Shown one piece after another: positions 1 to 6,748 of a DNA stretch of 11,712 bases. Below the pieces are notes generated by a model. That model did not search any database. It was not told where the DNA came from and was given only the letters and a program-made list of their open reading frames with translations. Each line of letters begins with the position of its first letter. Positions within the stretch are counted from its first letter, which is position 1. The DNA lies in the NCBI GenBank assembly GCA_945901215.1, contig CAMDKE010000046.1, positions 1 through 11,712 of the forward strand, written 5' to 3'. A program made the translations under genes and the position numbers. The DNA is from Comamonas sp. lk (GTDB lineage: Bacteria; Pseudomonadota; Gammaproteobacteria; Burkholderiales; Burkholderiaceae_C).

Positions 1-2
1 TG

Positions 3-1502
3 CGCGCCGCCTTGCAGGCCAAGGGCTATGTATTTACCAGCCAGACCGACACCGAAGTGATCGCCCACTTGGTGGACAGCCTGTACCAGGGTGATTTGTT
101 TGACGCCGTCAAGGCCGCGCTGGCGCAGCTGCATGGTGCTTATGCGGTGGCGGTGTTCCACAAAGACGAGCCGCACCGCGTGGTGGGCGCCCGCGCCGGT
201 TCACCCCTGATTTTGGGCGTGGGCAAAGATTTCAGCGAAACCTTTTTGGCCAGCGACGCCATGGCCTTAGCCGGGGTGACCGACCAGATCGTCTACCTCG
301 AAGAAGGCGACGCGGTGGACATACAGCTGGGCAAATACTGGATTGAAGACCGCGCCCGCCGCCCGGTAACGCGAGCGGTGCAAACCGTGCAAGCCCACAG
401 CGGCGCGGCCGAACTCGGCCCCTACCGCCACTACATGCAAAAAGAGATTTTTGAGCAGCCGCGCGCCGTGGCCGACACCCTGGAAGGCGTGGAAGGCATC
501 ACGCCCGAGCTGTTTGGCGACGGCGCCTACAGCGTCTTTAAGGCCATTGACCGGCTGCTAATTTTGGCCTGTGGCACCAGCTACTACAGCGGCTGCGTGG
601 CCAAGTACTGGATCGAGGCCATCGCCAAGCTACCCTGCCAGGTGGAGATTGCGAGCGAATACCGCTATCGCGACTCGGTGCCCGACCCGCGCACGCTGGT
701 GGTGACGCTCAGCCAGTCCGGCGAGACCGCCGACACCCTGGCCGCCCTGCGCCACGCCCAAGGCCTGGGCATGGCGCACACGCTCACCATTTGCAACGTA
801 GCCACCTCGGCCATGGTGCGCGAGTGCCAGCTGGCCTACGTCACCCGCGCGGGCACCGAGATTGGCGTGGCATCGACCAAGGCATTCACCACCCAGCTCG
901 CGGCCCTGTTTTTGCTGACCCTGGCGCTGGCGCAAACCAAGGGCTTGCTCAGCGACACGCAAGAGGCAGAGCACCTCAAAGCCATGCGCCACCTGCCCGC
1001 CGCCTTGCAAGCGGTGCTGGCGCTGGAGCCGCAGGTGATTGCTTGGGCGCAAGAGTTTGCGTCCAAAGAAAACGCGCTGTTTCTGGGCCGGGGCACGCAT
1101 TACCCCATCGCGCTGGAAGGCGCGCTCAAGCTCAAGGAAATCACCTATATCCACGCCGAGGCCTATGCGGCGGGCGAACTCAAGCACGGTCCGCTGGCGC
1201 TGGTGACCAGCGCCATGCCGGTGGTCACGGTGGCGCCCAACGACGCGCTGCTGGAAAAGCTCAAAAGCAATATGCACGAGGTGCGCGCCCGCGGCGGCGT
1301 GCTCTATGTGCTGGCCGACGCCGACACCCGCATCGACAGCAGCGAAGGCATCCACGTCATCCGCATGCCCGAGCACTACGGCGTGCTCTCGCCCATTCTG
1401 CACGTGGTGCCGCTGCAACTGCTGGCCTACCACACGGCGTGTGCGCGGGGCACGGATGTGGACAAGCCCAGGAATTTGGCGAAGTCGGTGACGGTGGAGT
1501 AA
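3..1502 (+). CDS. glmS: Glutamine--fructose-6-phosphate aminotransferase (isomerizing), 5'-truncated by window edge
   Basis: GlmS makes glucosamine-6-phosphate from fructose-6-phosphate and glutamine, the first step to UDP-GlcNAc for peptidoglycan and LPS; it is cytosolic. About 500 C-terminal codons are present. The family is about 610 residues long, so the first ~110, including the catalytic N-terminal Cys of the glutaminase domain, lie left of the window. The reading frame is open to the left edge, so the TTG at 12 is internal. Visible: the end of the glutaminase domain (LASDAMAL, VYLEEGD), SIS domain 1 (CGTSYYSG, then LSQSGETADTL), SIS domain 2 (GRGTHYPIALEGALKLKE) and the C-terminal tail PRNLAKSVTVE. 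The residues matching E. coli Glu488 (KLKE), His504 (ELKHGP) and Lys603 (LAKS) are all kept, so the isomerase half looks functional. No convincing terminator follows the TAA. Its codon use is richer in G/C at third positions than that of the catabolic genes that follow. Confidence 0.96.
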   Translation, partial: RAALQAKGYVFTSQTDTEVIAHLVDSLYQGDLFDAVKAALAQLHGAYAVAVFHKDEPHRVVGARAGSPLILGVGKDFSETFLASDAMALAGVTDQIVYLEEGDAVDIQLGKYWIEDRARRPVTRAVQTVQAHSGAAELGPYRHYMQKEIFEQPRAVADTLEGVEGITPELFGDGAYSVFKAIDRLLILACGTSYYSGCVAKYWIEAIAKLPCQVEIASEYRYRDSVPDPRTLVVTLSQSGETADTLAALRHAQGLGMAHTLTICNVATSAMVRECQLAYVTRAGTEIGVASTKAFTTQLAALFLLTLALAQTKGLLSDTQEAEHLKAMRHLPAALQAVLALEPQVIAWAQEFASKENALFLGRGTHYPIALEGALKLKEITYIHAEAYAAGELKHGPLALVTSAMPVVTVAPNDALLEKLKSNMHEVRARGGVLYVLADADTRIDSSEGIHVIRMPEHYGVLSPILHVVPLQLLAYHTACARGTDVDKPRNLAKSVTVE

Positions 1503-1504
1503 GA

Positions 1505-1726
1505 CTATCGCACTGTTGGCGCCGCAGCACCCCAATAGGTCAACTTAATGTCGGCGTCAACACGCAAGCCCGCGGGGTGCAACACTTTGGTGACCAACGG
1601 GTGCTTGAACCAATTGGGTATATTTTTCCTGCCGAAGCTAAAGGCAATTACTATCGGCCACTTACCAGTCAAACCGCAGCAGTGGAACGACTTAAACCAA
1701 CGGGCTTCCAGGGATCCCAGGGTGGT
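1505..1726 (-). other. Start-less reverse-strand open stretch resembling a protein C-terminus (remnant or intergenic repeat)
   Basis: Reading the minus strand from 1726 down to a TAG at 1505-1507 gives 73 sense codons with no ATG. The frame is bounded upstream by a TGA at 1727-1729. The translation has ordinary protein composition, with segments such as GLTGKWPIVIAFSFGRKN and KHPLVTKVLHPAG and an end LTYWGAAAPTVR. It does not look like a low-complexity or arginine-rich shadow frame. I do not recognise a family with confidence. It could be the decayed 3' end of a lost gene, or a dispersed intergenic element that happens to stay open, as seen in several Burkholderiales. Its stop lies only 3 bp past the glmS stop, so the two would converge. 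No function is claimed. Confidence 0.3.
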
Positions 1727-1740
1727 TCAACAATACCTTA

Positions 1741-1757
1741 TCAGCGCCGGGCGCTGA
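1741..1757. repeat. 17-nt near-perfect palindrome (hairpin)
   Basis: TCAGCGCC-G-GGCGCTGA: 8-bp arms around one central base, flanked by ACC at 1735-1737 and GGT at 1758-1760 that could extend the stem across a bulge. There is no T-run on either strand, so it is not a typical intrinsic terminator. It could be a protein-binding site or the core of an intergenic repeat element. It lies 114 bp before the CoA-transferase start. Confidence 0.45.
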
Positions 1758-1798
1758 GGTTACGCGCGGTGGCCCGGATGAAAAGCGAATACCCAAGA

Positions 1799-1814
1799 AT
1801 TCGGGGAACCGAAT
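1799..1814. repeat. Small inverted repeat ATTCGG-GGAA-CCGAAT
   Basis: Six-base arms ATTCGG and CCGAAT flank a GGAA spacer, 57 bp upstream of the CoA-transferase start. The spacing and AT-ended arms would suit a regulator half-site pair, but no regulator gene is in the window and chance occurrence is possible. Confidence 0.25.
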
Positions 1815-1871
1815 CTGGCAGCGCAAGGCCACAAAGGTGTAGCTTGAACGAAAGTAAATCACAGGAATCAA

Positions 1872-3110
1872 ATGCAAAAGTCGACCAGGGGCGCCCTGTC
1901 TCACATCCGCGTTCTTGATCTTTCACGGGTACTCGCTGGACCATGGGCGGGGCAGACACTCGGCGACCTCGGCGCTGATGTGATCAAGGTCGAGCGACCT
2001 GGTACTGGCGACGACACCCGCCTGTGGGGCCCACCTTATCTCAAAGACGCACAGGGTCAGGCCACATCCGATTCCGCCTACTACCTGTGCACCAACCGCA
2101 ACAAGAAATCAATCACCGTAGACTTTACCCAGCCTGAGGGACAGTTACTGGTGCGTGAGTTGGCAAAGACCTGCGACGTTGTTATTGAAAATTTCAAAAC
2201 CGGCAGCCTCGTACAGTACGGTCTTGACTATGTCTCGCTGCAGGCGATCAATCCGCGCATTGTTTATTGCTCCATCACTGGCTTTGGCCAGACCGGTCCG
2301 TATGCGCACCGCGCCGGTTACGACTTCCTTATTCAGGGTATGGGCGGGCTGATGAGCATCACGGGCCGACCGGATGGAGAAGAAGGTGCCGGCCCGGTTA
2401 AGGTGGGCGTGGCGATGACCGACATCATGACTGGCTTGTATGCCTCGACTTCGATTCTGGCCGCACTTTCGGCGCGAGAAGTCAGCGGCGTAGGTCAGCA
2501 CATCGACTTGGCCCTGCTGGATGTGCAGGTTGCATGCCTGGCTAACCAGAGCATGAACTACCTTTACAGCGGGAATTCACCCAAACGCATGGGCAATGCG
2601 CATCCCAACACCGTGCCTTACCAAGACTTCCCAACCGCTGACGGTCACATGATTTTGGCCATTGGAAACGATGGCCAATTTGCGAAATTCTGCGCAGCTG
2701 CCGAGAACGCGCAGTGGGCGCAGGACCCCCGTTTCCGGACGAATTCGGCGCGCGTTACCTATCGTTTGGAGTTGATTCCATTGATGCGTCAGGTAACGCG
2801 TAAACGCACCACATCTGATTGGATCGCCCTGCTTGAAAACGAGGGTGTCCCCTGCGGGCCGATCAACACGATTGCCGATGTGTTTGCGGATCCGCATGTT
2901 CAGGCACGCGGCATGCAAATCGAAATGTCCCATCCGGTGGCCGGCGAGATTCCCTTGGTCGGCAGCCCTATCCGACTTTCTGACACACCAGTCCAATACC
3001 GCACAGCCCCGCCCCAACTTGGACAGGACACCCGTCAGGTGCTGAGCGAAGTGCTGGGGCTGTCTCAAGAAGCAATTGATAGTTTGGAAAAACAGGGAGT
3101 ACTGGGATGA
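1872..3110 (+). CDS. Class III (CaiB/BaiF, family III) acyl-CoA:carboxylate CoA-transferase
   Basis: This 412-residue cytosolic enzyme moves CoA from a donor acyl-CoA to a free carboxylic acid, activating it without ATP. The length matches the CaiB/BaiF family (about 400). The N-terminal Rossmann part holds RVLDLSRVLAGPWAGQ (13-28), LGADVIKVERPG (33-44), NRNKKSI (75-81) and DVVIENFKTG (102-111). The catalytic Asp of the family, which forms the acyl/CoA anhydride, is D184 in VAMTDIMTGLYAS. The C-terminal part has the typical GVPCGPINT (336-344) and DPHVQARGM. The overall type is close to glutarate/dicarboxylate-type transferases (SUGCT-like) often found beside acyl-CoA dehydrogenases, but the substrate cannot be read from sequence. 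The ATG at 1872 has AGGA at 1862-1865. It is the first gene of a four-gene operon, and its TGA overlaps the next ATG (ATGA). The true acid could be short-chain, dicarboxylic or cyclic. Confidence 0.93.
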   Translation: MQKSTRGALSHIRVLDLSRVLAGPWAGQTLGDLGADVIKVERPGTGDDTRLWGPPYLKDAQGQATSDSAYYLCTNRNKKSITVDFTQPEGQLLVRELAKTCDVVIENFKTGSLVQYGLDYVSLQAINPRIVYCSITGFGQTGPYAHRAGYDFLIQGMGGLMSITGRPDGEEGAGPVKVGVAMTDIMTGLYASTSILAALSAREVSGVGQHIDLALLDVQVACLANQSMNYLYSGNSPKRMGNAHPNTVPYQDFPTADGHMILAIGNDGQFAKFCAAAENAQWAQDPRFRTNSARVTYRLELIPLMRQVTRKRTTSDWIALLENEGVPCGPINTIADVFADPHVQARGMQIEMSHPVAGEIPLVGSPIRLSDTPVQYRTAPPQLGQDTRQVLSEVLGLSQEAIDSLEKQGVLG

Positions 3111-4264
3111 GCGCGCTTGATTCGCTCTCTTTAAGCTGTATTCCCGCCGAGGACGAAGCCTTACGGCTGCCAGTGAGGGAGTTCTTGACGCGTGCAATGC
3201 GTGACGTACCGGCACGGATACGCGCCAAGTCGTGGTCTGGGTACGATACAAAATTCAGTCGCGAATTGGGCCGCCAAGGCTGGCTCGGCATTACCTTGCC
3301 AACAGAATACGGCGGCGGTGGGCGCAGTCCATTTGCCCGCTATGTTCTGGTCGAAGAGTTCCTTAACTTTGGCGCACCGGTGGGATCACACTGGATTGCT
3401 GATCGACAAAGTGGCCCACTGATCCTGAAGTACGGCACACAAGCCCAAAAAAAGTTCTACCTGCCGCCAATTTGCCGCGGTGAGTCGTTCTTTTGCATTG
3501 GCATGAGTGAGCCCAATTCCGGTTCTGACTTGGCCAGCATAACGTCCCGAGCGGTTAAATCAGAGCACGGCTGGACGCTGAATGGGCAAAAAATCTGGAC
3601 TACCAACGCACAAGCCTGCCAGTTCATGATTGCACTGGTTCGCACCTCGGGTGATGCGGCAGACCGCCAGAAAGGGCTGTCGCAAGTGATCGTGGATCTG
3701 TCCTTGCCAGGGGTTACGGTGCGCCCGATCACAGACATGTCAGGTGACAGCCATTTTTGCGAAGTTTTTTTTGACAAGGTGCAGCTTGCAGACGACGCAC
3801 TGATTGGTGAAGAAGGTAAAGGCTGGGAACAGGTTACGGCCGAGCTGGCCTTTGAACGCAGCGGGCCGGAGCGCTTTTATTCCAGCATCGTGCTATTTGA
3901 CCAATGGCTCGAGTTCGTTCGAACCGAATCCGGTCGCACACCCGAGTCCTTGCGGTTGGCCGGGAAGATATTTGCTCAGTTGGCACCCTTGCGCGCTATG
4001 TCCATCGCGGTAACCGAGAAGTTGGCCCATGGTGAGAGCCCGATCATCGAGGCGGCCTTGGTCAAGGATTTGGGCACGGGTGTTGAACAAATGATCCCGG
4101 CGGCCATCGCTGATGACCTGTTCTCGCGGGCGGCGCAAAACGCTCCGCTGGAATTGTTGCAGACCTTGAATTTTGTCACTCAGGTTGCGCCGTCCTACTC
4201 GTTGCGCGGCGGCACCCGTGAGATCTTGCGCGGAATGATCGCGCGTGGCCTTGGTCTGCGTTAA
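3107..4264 (+). CDS. Acyl-CoA dehydrogenase, probable catalytic subunit of a heteromeric pair
   Basis: A 385-residue FAD enzyme for alpha,beta-dehydrogenation of an acyl-CoA, passing electrons to ETF. Domains in order: N-terminal helical (about 14-125), middle beta-barrel (about 126-230, with FFCIGMSEPNSGSDLAS and GWTLNGQKIWTTNA), and C-terminal helical (about 240-385). In medium-chain enzymes the base is the Glu of a C-terminal YEGT motif. Here that site reads RGGT (367-370), so the glutamate is absent. Instead E250 in LAFERSGPERF sits where isovaleryl-CoA dehydrogenase carries its Glu254, and where the active subunits of actinobacterial split FadE enzymes carry theirs. This suggests an active subunit with a relocated base. 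The ATG overlaps the upstream stop as ATGA, and AGGGA at 3094-3098 serves as ribosome binding site. A second dehydrogenase-like subunit follows 11 bp later. Confidence 0.93.
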   Translation: MSALDSLSLSCIPAEDEALRLPVREFLTRAMRDVPARIRAKSWSGYDTKFSRELGRQGWLGITLPTEYGGGGRSPFARYVLVEEFLNFGAPVGSHWIADRQSGPLILKYGTQAQKKFYLPPICRGESFFCIGMSEPNSGSDLASITSRAVKSEHGWTLNGQKIWTTNAQACQFMIALVRTSGDAADRQKGLSQVIVDLSLPGVTVRPITDMSGDSHFCEVFFDKVQLADDALIGEEGKGWEQVTAELAFERSGPERFYSSIVLFDQWLEFVRTESGRTPESLRLAGKIFAQLAPLRAMSIAVTEKLAHGESPIIEAALVKDLGTGVEQMIPAAIADDLFSRAAQNAPLELLQTLNFVTQVAPSYSLRGGTREILRGMIARGLGLR

Positions 4265-4270
4265 GGGAGG
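4263..4270 (+). promoter_or_regulatory. Strong ribosome binding site deciding a GTG start
   Basis: AAGGGAGG overlaps the stop codon of the upstream dehydrogenase and sits 5 bases before the GTG at 4276. It supports GTG as the start of the second dehydrogenase subunit and suggests translational coupling of the two subunits. Confidence 0.7.
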
Positions 4271-4275
4271 CTCAG

Positions 4276-5271
4276 GTGGATGATCTGTTTGCTAACGCGG
4301 TCCGCCAGTTGCTGGTGGAACAGTGCACTACCCAGGTAGTGCGTCAAATCGAGGCTGGGCAGTCGGCTCAGCCGCTGTGGCAGTTCATCGAAAACGCAGG
4401 CTTTGCCGATGCGCTGGTGAACGAGGATTGTGGTGGCGCTGGCCTGACCCTGTCGGAACTCTATCCGGTACTGGAGTTGTGCGGCGCCTATGCCTTGCCC
4501 TTGCCATTGGCCGAAACGGTGCTGGCACGCGCTTTTCTGGCCAAAGCAGGTGCGCTTATTCCGCGTGGGAGCATCACTTTTGGGCTTGCAGCTACAGACC
4601 CGGGCGGGCGCGTTGTCTGCGATAACGTGCGCAATGGCCGGGTGGCTGACTGGGTACTCGTGTCTCAGGCGTCTCATTGCCTGCTGCTTCCAGCCAGGGA
4701 AGCACGGATTTCAGAAGCAGGGTTTTGTCTTGATGCGGCGATGGAATGGTCCGCCAACGCCAGAGAAGGTCTGCAGGTGGACTGCACCCACGATGTGCAG
4801 ACAGTCCAAGCCTGCATTTATGCCGCGCAACTTGCTGGCGCGCTCATGACGGTGTTTTCCCGCACCCTGCACTATGCAAACGACCGCAATCAATTCGGTC
4901 GGCCCATCGGAAAATTTCAGGCGATCCAGCACCAACTCAGCGTGATCTCGGAGCATGTATTCGCAGCACGGATGGCGGCGCAGATTGGATGCCAATCGGT
5001 TAGCGCCACGCCAGATCGGCTGCGGGTAGCCATTGCCAAAGCGCGCACCAGCGAAGCCGCGTTGGAAGTGGCGTCACTGAGCCACTCCATCCATGGAGCC
5101 ATCGGATTTACCGCCGAGTTTGATTTGCAACTCTTTACCCGTCGCCTTCACCTTTGGCGTCAGGCAGGCGGCTCTGAGTCTTATTGGCACGACGTGCTAG
5201 GCGCCGACTTGGTGAACCACTACAGCGGCTGCGCACTTGACATGCTTCGAGCGACCACCGACATTGATTGA
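4276..5271 (+). CDS. Short acyl-CoA dehydrogenase-like protein, probable partner (non-catalytic or FAD-completing) subunit
   Basis: At 331 residues it is about 50 shorter than a standard acyl-CoA dehydrogenase. The shortening falls mainly in the middle beta domain, and the motif for the FAD-contacting loop (a MSEPxxGSD-like string) is missing. The C-terminal domain is well kept: NDRNQFGRPIGKFQAIQH (202-219, the R/Q/F pattern that contacts the FAD pyrophosphate of the neighbouring subunit) and HGAIGFTAEFDLQLFTRR (273-290). No Glu is seen in the place of the catalytic base (ALMTVFSRT at 189-197 instead of an LxxER-like pattern). Paired with the preceding full-length gene, this matches the split alpha2beta2 dehydrogenases known from steroid side-chain degradation (FadE26/27, FadE28/29 type). 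The start is GTG at 4276, chosen because AAGGGAGG at 4263-4270 lies 5 bases upstream and the N-terminus aligns with the family. An unpaired, independent enzyme is less likely. Confidence 0.85.
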   Translation: MDDLFANAVRQLLVEQCTTQVVRQIEAGQSAQPLWQFIENAGFADALVNEDCGGAGLTLSELYPVLELCGAYALPLPLAETVLARAFLAKAGALIPRGSITFGLAATDPGGRVVCDNVRNGRVADWVLVSQASHCLLLPAREARISEAGFCLDAAMEWSANAREGLQVDCTHDVQTVQACIYAAQLAGALMTVFSRTLHYANDRNQFGRPIGKFQAIQHQLSVISEHVFAARMAAQIGCQSVSATPDRLRVAIAKARTSEAALEVASLSHSIHGAIGFTAEFDLQLFTRRLHLWRQAGGSESYWHDVLGADLVNHYSGCALDMLRATTDID

Positions 5272-5283
5272 GGTGAAAAACCC

Positions 5284-6078
5284 ATGGCTACTTTTTTGAA
5301 ATCAGAGCGTGACGGAGCCATTCTCACGCTGACCATGAACCAGCCCGCGACACGCAATGCGCTGACGGGTAACAGTGCGGTAGATGAGTTCGTGCAAGCC
5401 TGCGCGGCGATCACCACCGACCGCAGCATTCGCGTTGTCATTCTTGCGGCCGAAGGACCCGTGTTCAGTTCGGGTGGCAACGTCAAGGATATGCAGCGCT
5501 TCTTTACGCAGGACATGTCGCCTGAGCTTATCCGAGACGAGTATCGCAATGGCATCCAACGATTACCAAAGGCCTTGTTCAATTTGGATGTTCCGGTAAT
5601 CGCTGCAGTCAACGGTCCAGCGATTGGTGCAGGGCTGGACCTGGCCTGCATGTGCGACATCCGAATTGCCTCCGATAAGGCCACGTTCGCAGAAAGCTTT
5701 GTCAAGGTCGGTATTGTTCCTGGCGACGGAGGTGCCTGGCTGTTGCCGCGCGTCGTGGGTATGTCCAAGGCGGCCGAGATGGCATTTACCGGCGAGGGGA
5801 TTTCCGCTCAGGAGGCACTGGCCTGCGGTCTTGTATCGCGAGTCGTTGCCCCAGAATCCTTGATGGACGAGGCGCGCGCGCTGGCCCGGAAAATTGCAGC
5901 AAACCCGGGCGGCGTTCTGCGCATGACCAAACGCTTATTGCGTGAAGGTCAGAACAGTAGCCTGGATTCGCTGCTCGAAATTTCTGCTGGCTTTCAAGCC
6001 ATTGCGCACAAGACAGCTGCGCACAAGGAGGCCGTTATGGCGTTTGTGGAAAAGCGAGCACCCAAGTTTTCGGAGTAA
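5284..6078 (+). CDS. Crotonase-superfamily protein (enoyl-CoA hydratase/isomerase family) with unusual active site
   Basis: A 264-residue cytosolic protein of normal crotonase length. Oxyanion-hole elements are present: FSSGGNVKDM (61-70) and NGPAIGAGLDLA (110-121), followed by CDIRIAS (124-130) and GIVPGDGGAWLLPR (143-156). The two glutamates that activate water in classical hydratases are not there. The first position (GxxELA in rat mitochondrial hydratase) is D119, and the second is occupied by F139 in FAESFVKVG. D119 matches an Asp used by dienoyl-CoA isomerase, and D148 in the GDGG loop is found in PaaG-like isomerases. The reaction may therefore be isomerisation, or hydration by a different base. 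It is the last gene of the operon, 12 bp after the second dehydrogenase subunit, with GAGGTG at 5270-5275 as ribosome binding site. In context it should act on the enoyl-CoA made by the dehydrogenase pair. Confidence 0.92.
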   Translation: MATFLKSERDGAILTLTMNQPATRNALTGNSAVDEFVQACAAITTDRSIRVVILAAEGPVFSSGGNVKDMQRFFTQDMSPELIRDEYRNGIQRLPKALFNLDVPVIAAVNGPAIGAGLDLACMCDIRIASDKATFAESFVKVGIVPGDGGAWLLPRVVGMSKAAEMAFTGEGISAQEALACGLVSRVVAPESLMDEARALARKIAANPGGVLRMTKRLLREGQNSSLDSLLEISAGFQAIAHKTAAHKEAVMAFVEKRAPKFSE

Positions 6079-6138
6079 TACTGCACGCGATTCAATCGGA
6101 AATTCTGGGTTCTGCACGCCTTGTGCGTTGCCAACGCC

Positions 6139-6156
6139 GCCTGTTTAAGCACAGGC
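6139..6156. terminator. Possible weak bidirectional hairpin between convergent operons
   Basis: GCCTGT-TTAAGC-ACAGGC: 6-bp arms with a 6-base loop, in the 147-bp gap between the crotonase stop (6078) and the cupin stop (6226). Its place fits a shared terminator, but there is no T-run on either side, so Rho-independent function is doubtful. The rest of this gap shows only a short direct repeat CTGCACGC (6081-6088 and 6112-6119). Confidence 0.3.
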
Positions 6157-6225
6157 CACCCGACGAGCTTGGCTGCTACCGATTCACATCACGCGGCAAT
6201 GGGTTTGGCATGGGATGCTGCCCAG

Positions 6226-6609
6226 TTAAAAGTGGTACTGAATCTCGCTGAAATCACGGACAGCAAACACATAAAGAATCATCAGGTCCTCTTCATGAAC
6301 GTTATTGATCTGGTGCTGAGCGTTACCTGGAATGAACAGCATTCTTCCGGGCTCTACGCTATGCACAACACCCTCAATGGTGACCGTCCCACGTCCTGAA
6401 AGTGTGTAATAAGTTTCAGCTTGTGAATGGCGATGCGGCTCAAGGGACTCGTGCTGTCTGAGCCGAACAACTCCCATCGTTATATCGTTCTGGCACGCCG
6501 AAGCACTGCCCAGTAGCTCCTTCCATTGCGCTTTACCTCGGATGGCGACCTGATCGGCTGGCCAGTGATTCCATTCAAGCCCATCAAGGTTTTCGGAGGC
6601 AGTCTGCAT
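6226..6609 (-). CDS. Small single-domain cupin, possible metal-dependent lyase or isomerase
   Basis: 127 residues on the minus strand, from ATG at 6609 to TAA at 6226-6228. It is a single cupin barrel with both conserved motifs. Motif 1 is PHRHSQAETYYTLSG (58-72), giving H59, H61 and E65 with the canonical HxHx3Ex6G spacing. Motif 2 is PGNAQHQINN (94-103), giving H99. These four residues form a complete site for Fe, Mn, Ni or Zn, so the protein should bind metal. Y67, two residues after the metal glutamate, and the tail DFSEIQY match my memory of small cupin DMSP lyases (DddK/DddQ type), where an active-site Tyr acts in beta-elimination. Many small cupins of unknown role look similar, so DMSP lyase is only a candidate. 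It lies 139 bp downstream of the CoA ligase on the same strand, probably in one transcription unit or with its own promoter. The ribosome binding site is weak. Confidence 0.85.
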   Translation of the reverse strand: MQTASENLDGLEWNHWPADQVAIRGKAQWKELLGSASACQNDITMGVVRLRQHESLEPHRHSQAETYYTLSGRGTVTIEGVVHSVEPGRMLFIPGNAQHQINNVHEEDLMILYVFAVRDFSEIQYHF

Positions 6610-6748
6610 AACCCAGCAACTTTCATTAGTTTGGTGTTGTCATTCTAGGTGGGAGCTAGCTATTTGCCGCTTACGCGGCACCCAGCAGCCGACACCATTG
6701 AGGACTTCTGGGAAGGATGTTGGGTGCGATTGATGGGGAGCAGGGCAT
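6610..6748. other. Spacer between cupin and ligase with a hairpin at 6665-6680
   Basis: No gene is seen. TGCCGC-TTAC-GCGGCA at 6665-6680 is a perfect 6-bp stem with a four-base loop (GTAA when read on the minus strand). No T-run follows on the minus strand, so it is more likely an mRNA-processing or stabilising hairpin, or a partial attenuator between ligase and cupin, than a true terminator. AGCTAGCT at 6655-6662 is a short palindrome. A TAGAAT-like -10 on the minus strand near 6642-6647 has no good -35 partner. Confidence 0.35.

Larger units (their letters stand above)
1503..1871. other. 369-bp gene-poor gap between glmS and the acyl-CoA operon
   Basis: No credible complete gene is visible here. 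The gap contains the reverse-strand open stretch at 1505-1726, a near-perfect palindrome at 1741-1757 and a small inverted repeat at 1799-1814. Its base composition is less G/C-rich than glmS. The leader of the CoA-transferase gene lies at its right end, with AGGA at 1862-1865 as ribosome binding site. I could not identify a clear -35/-10 pair. The plus-strand open frames in the gap show no recognisable protein. Confidence 0.6.

Noticed and set aside
630..1535. 301-residue open frame antisense to glmS
   Set aside because: His/Arg/Gln-rich composition with no recognisable motif. It mirrors the strong third-position G/C bias of glmS, which has complete family motifs on the plus strand.
1503..1871. 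tRNA, small RNA or riboswitch in the gap after glmS
   Set aside because: No cloverleaf, no conserved riboswitch core and no terminator-like end could be recognised by eye.
791..1918. 375-residue plus-strand frame running through glmS into the gap
   Set aside because: It lies in another frame of glmS, is rich in Arg/Gly/Ala and has no domain. Its length is explained by the GC-rich codons of glmS.
2577..3251. 224-residue antisense frame across the CoA-transferase/dehydrogenase junction
   Set aside because: It crosses two well-supported genes and has no recognisable domain.
6139..6156. Strong Rho-independent terminator between the convergent operons
   Set aside because: The stem is only 6 bp and no T-run follows on either strand. 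It is kept only as a weak candidate.
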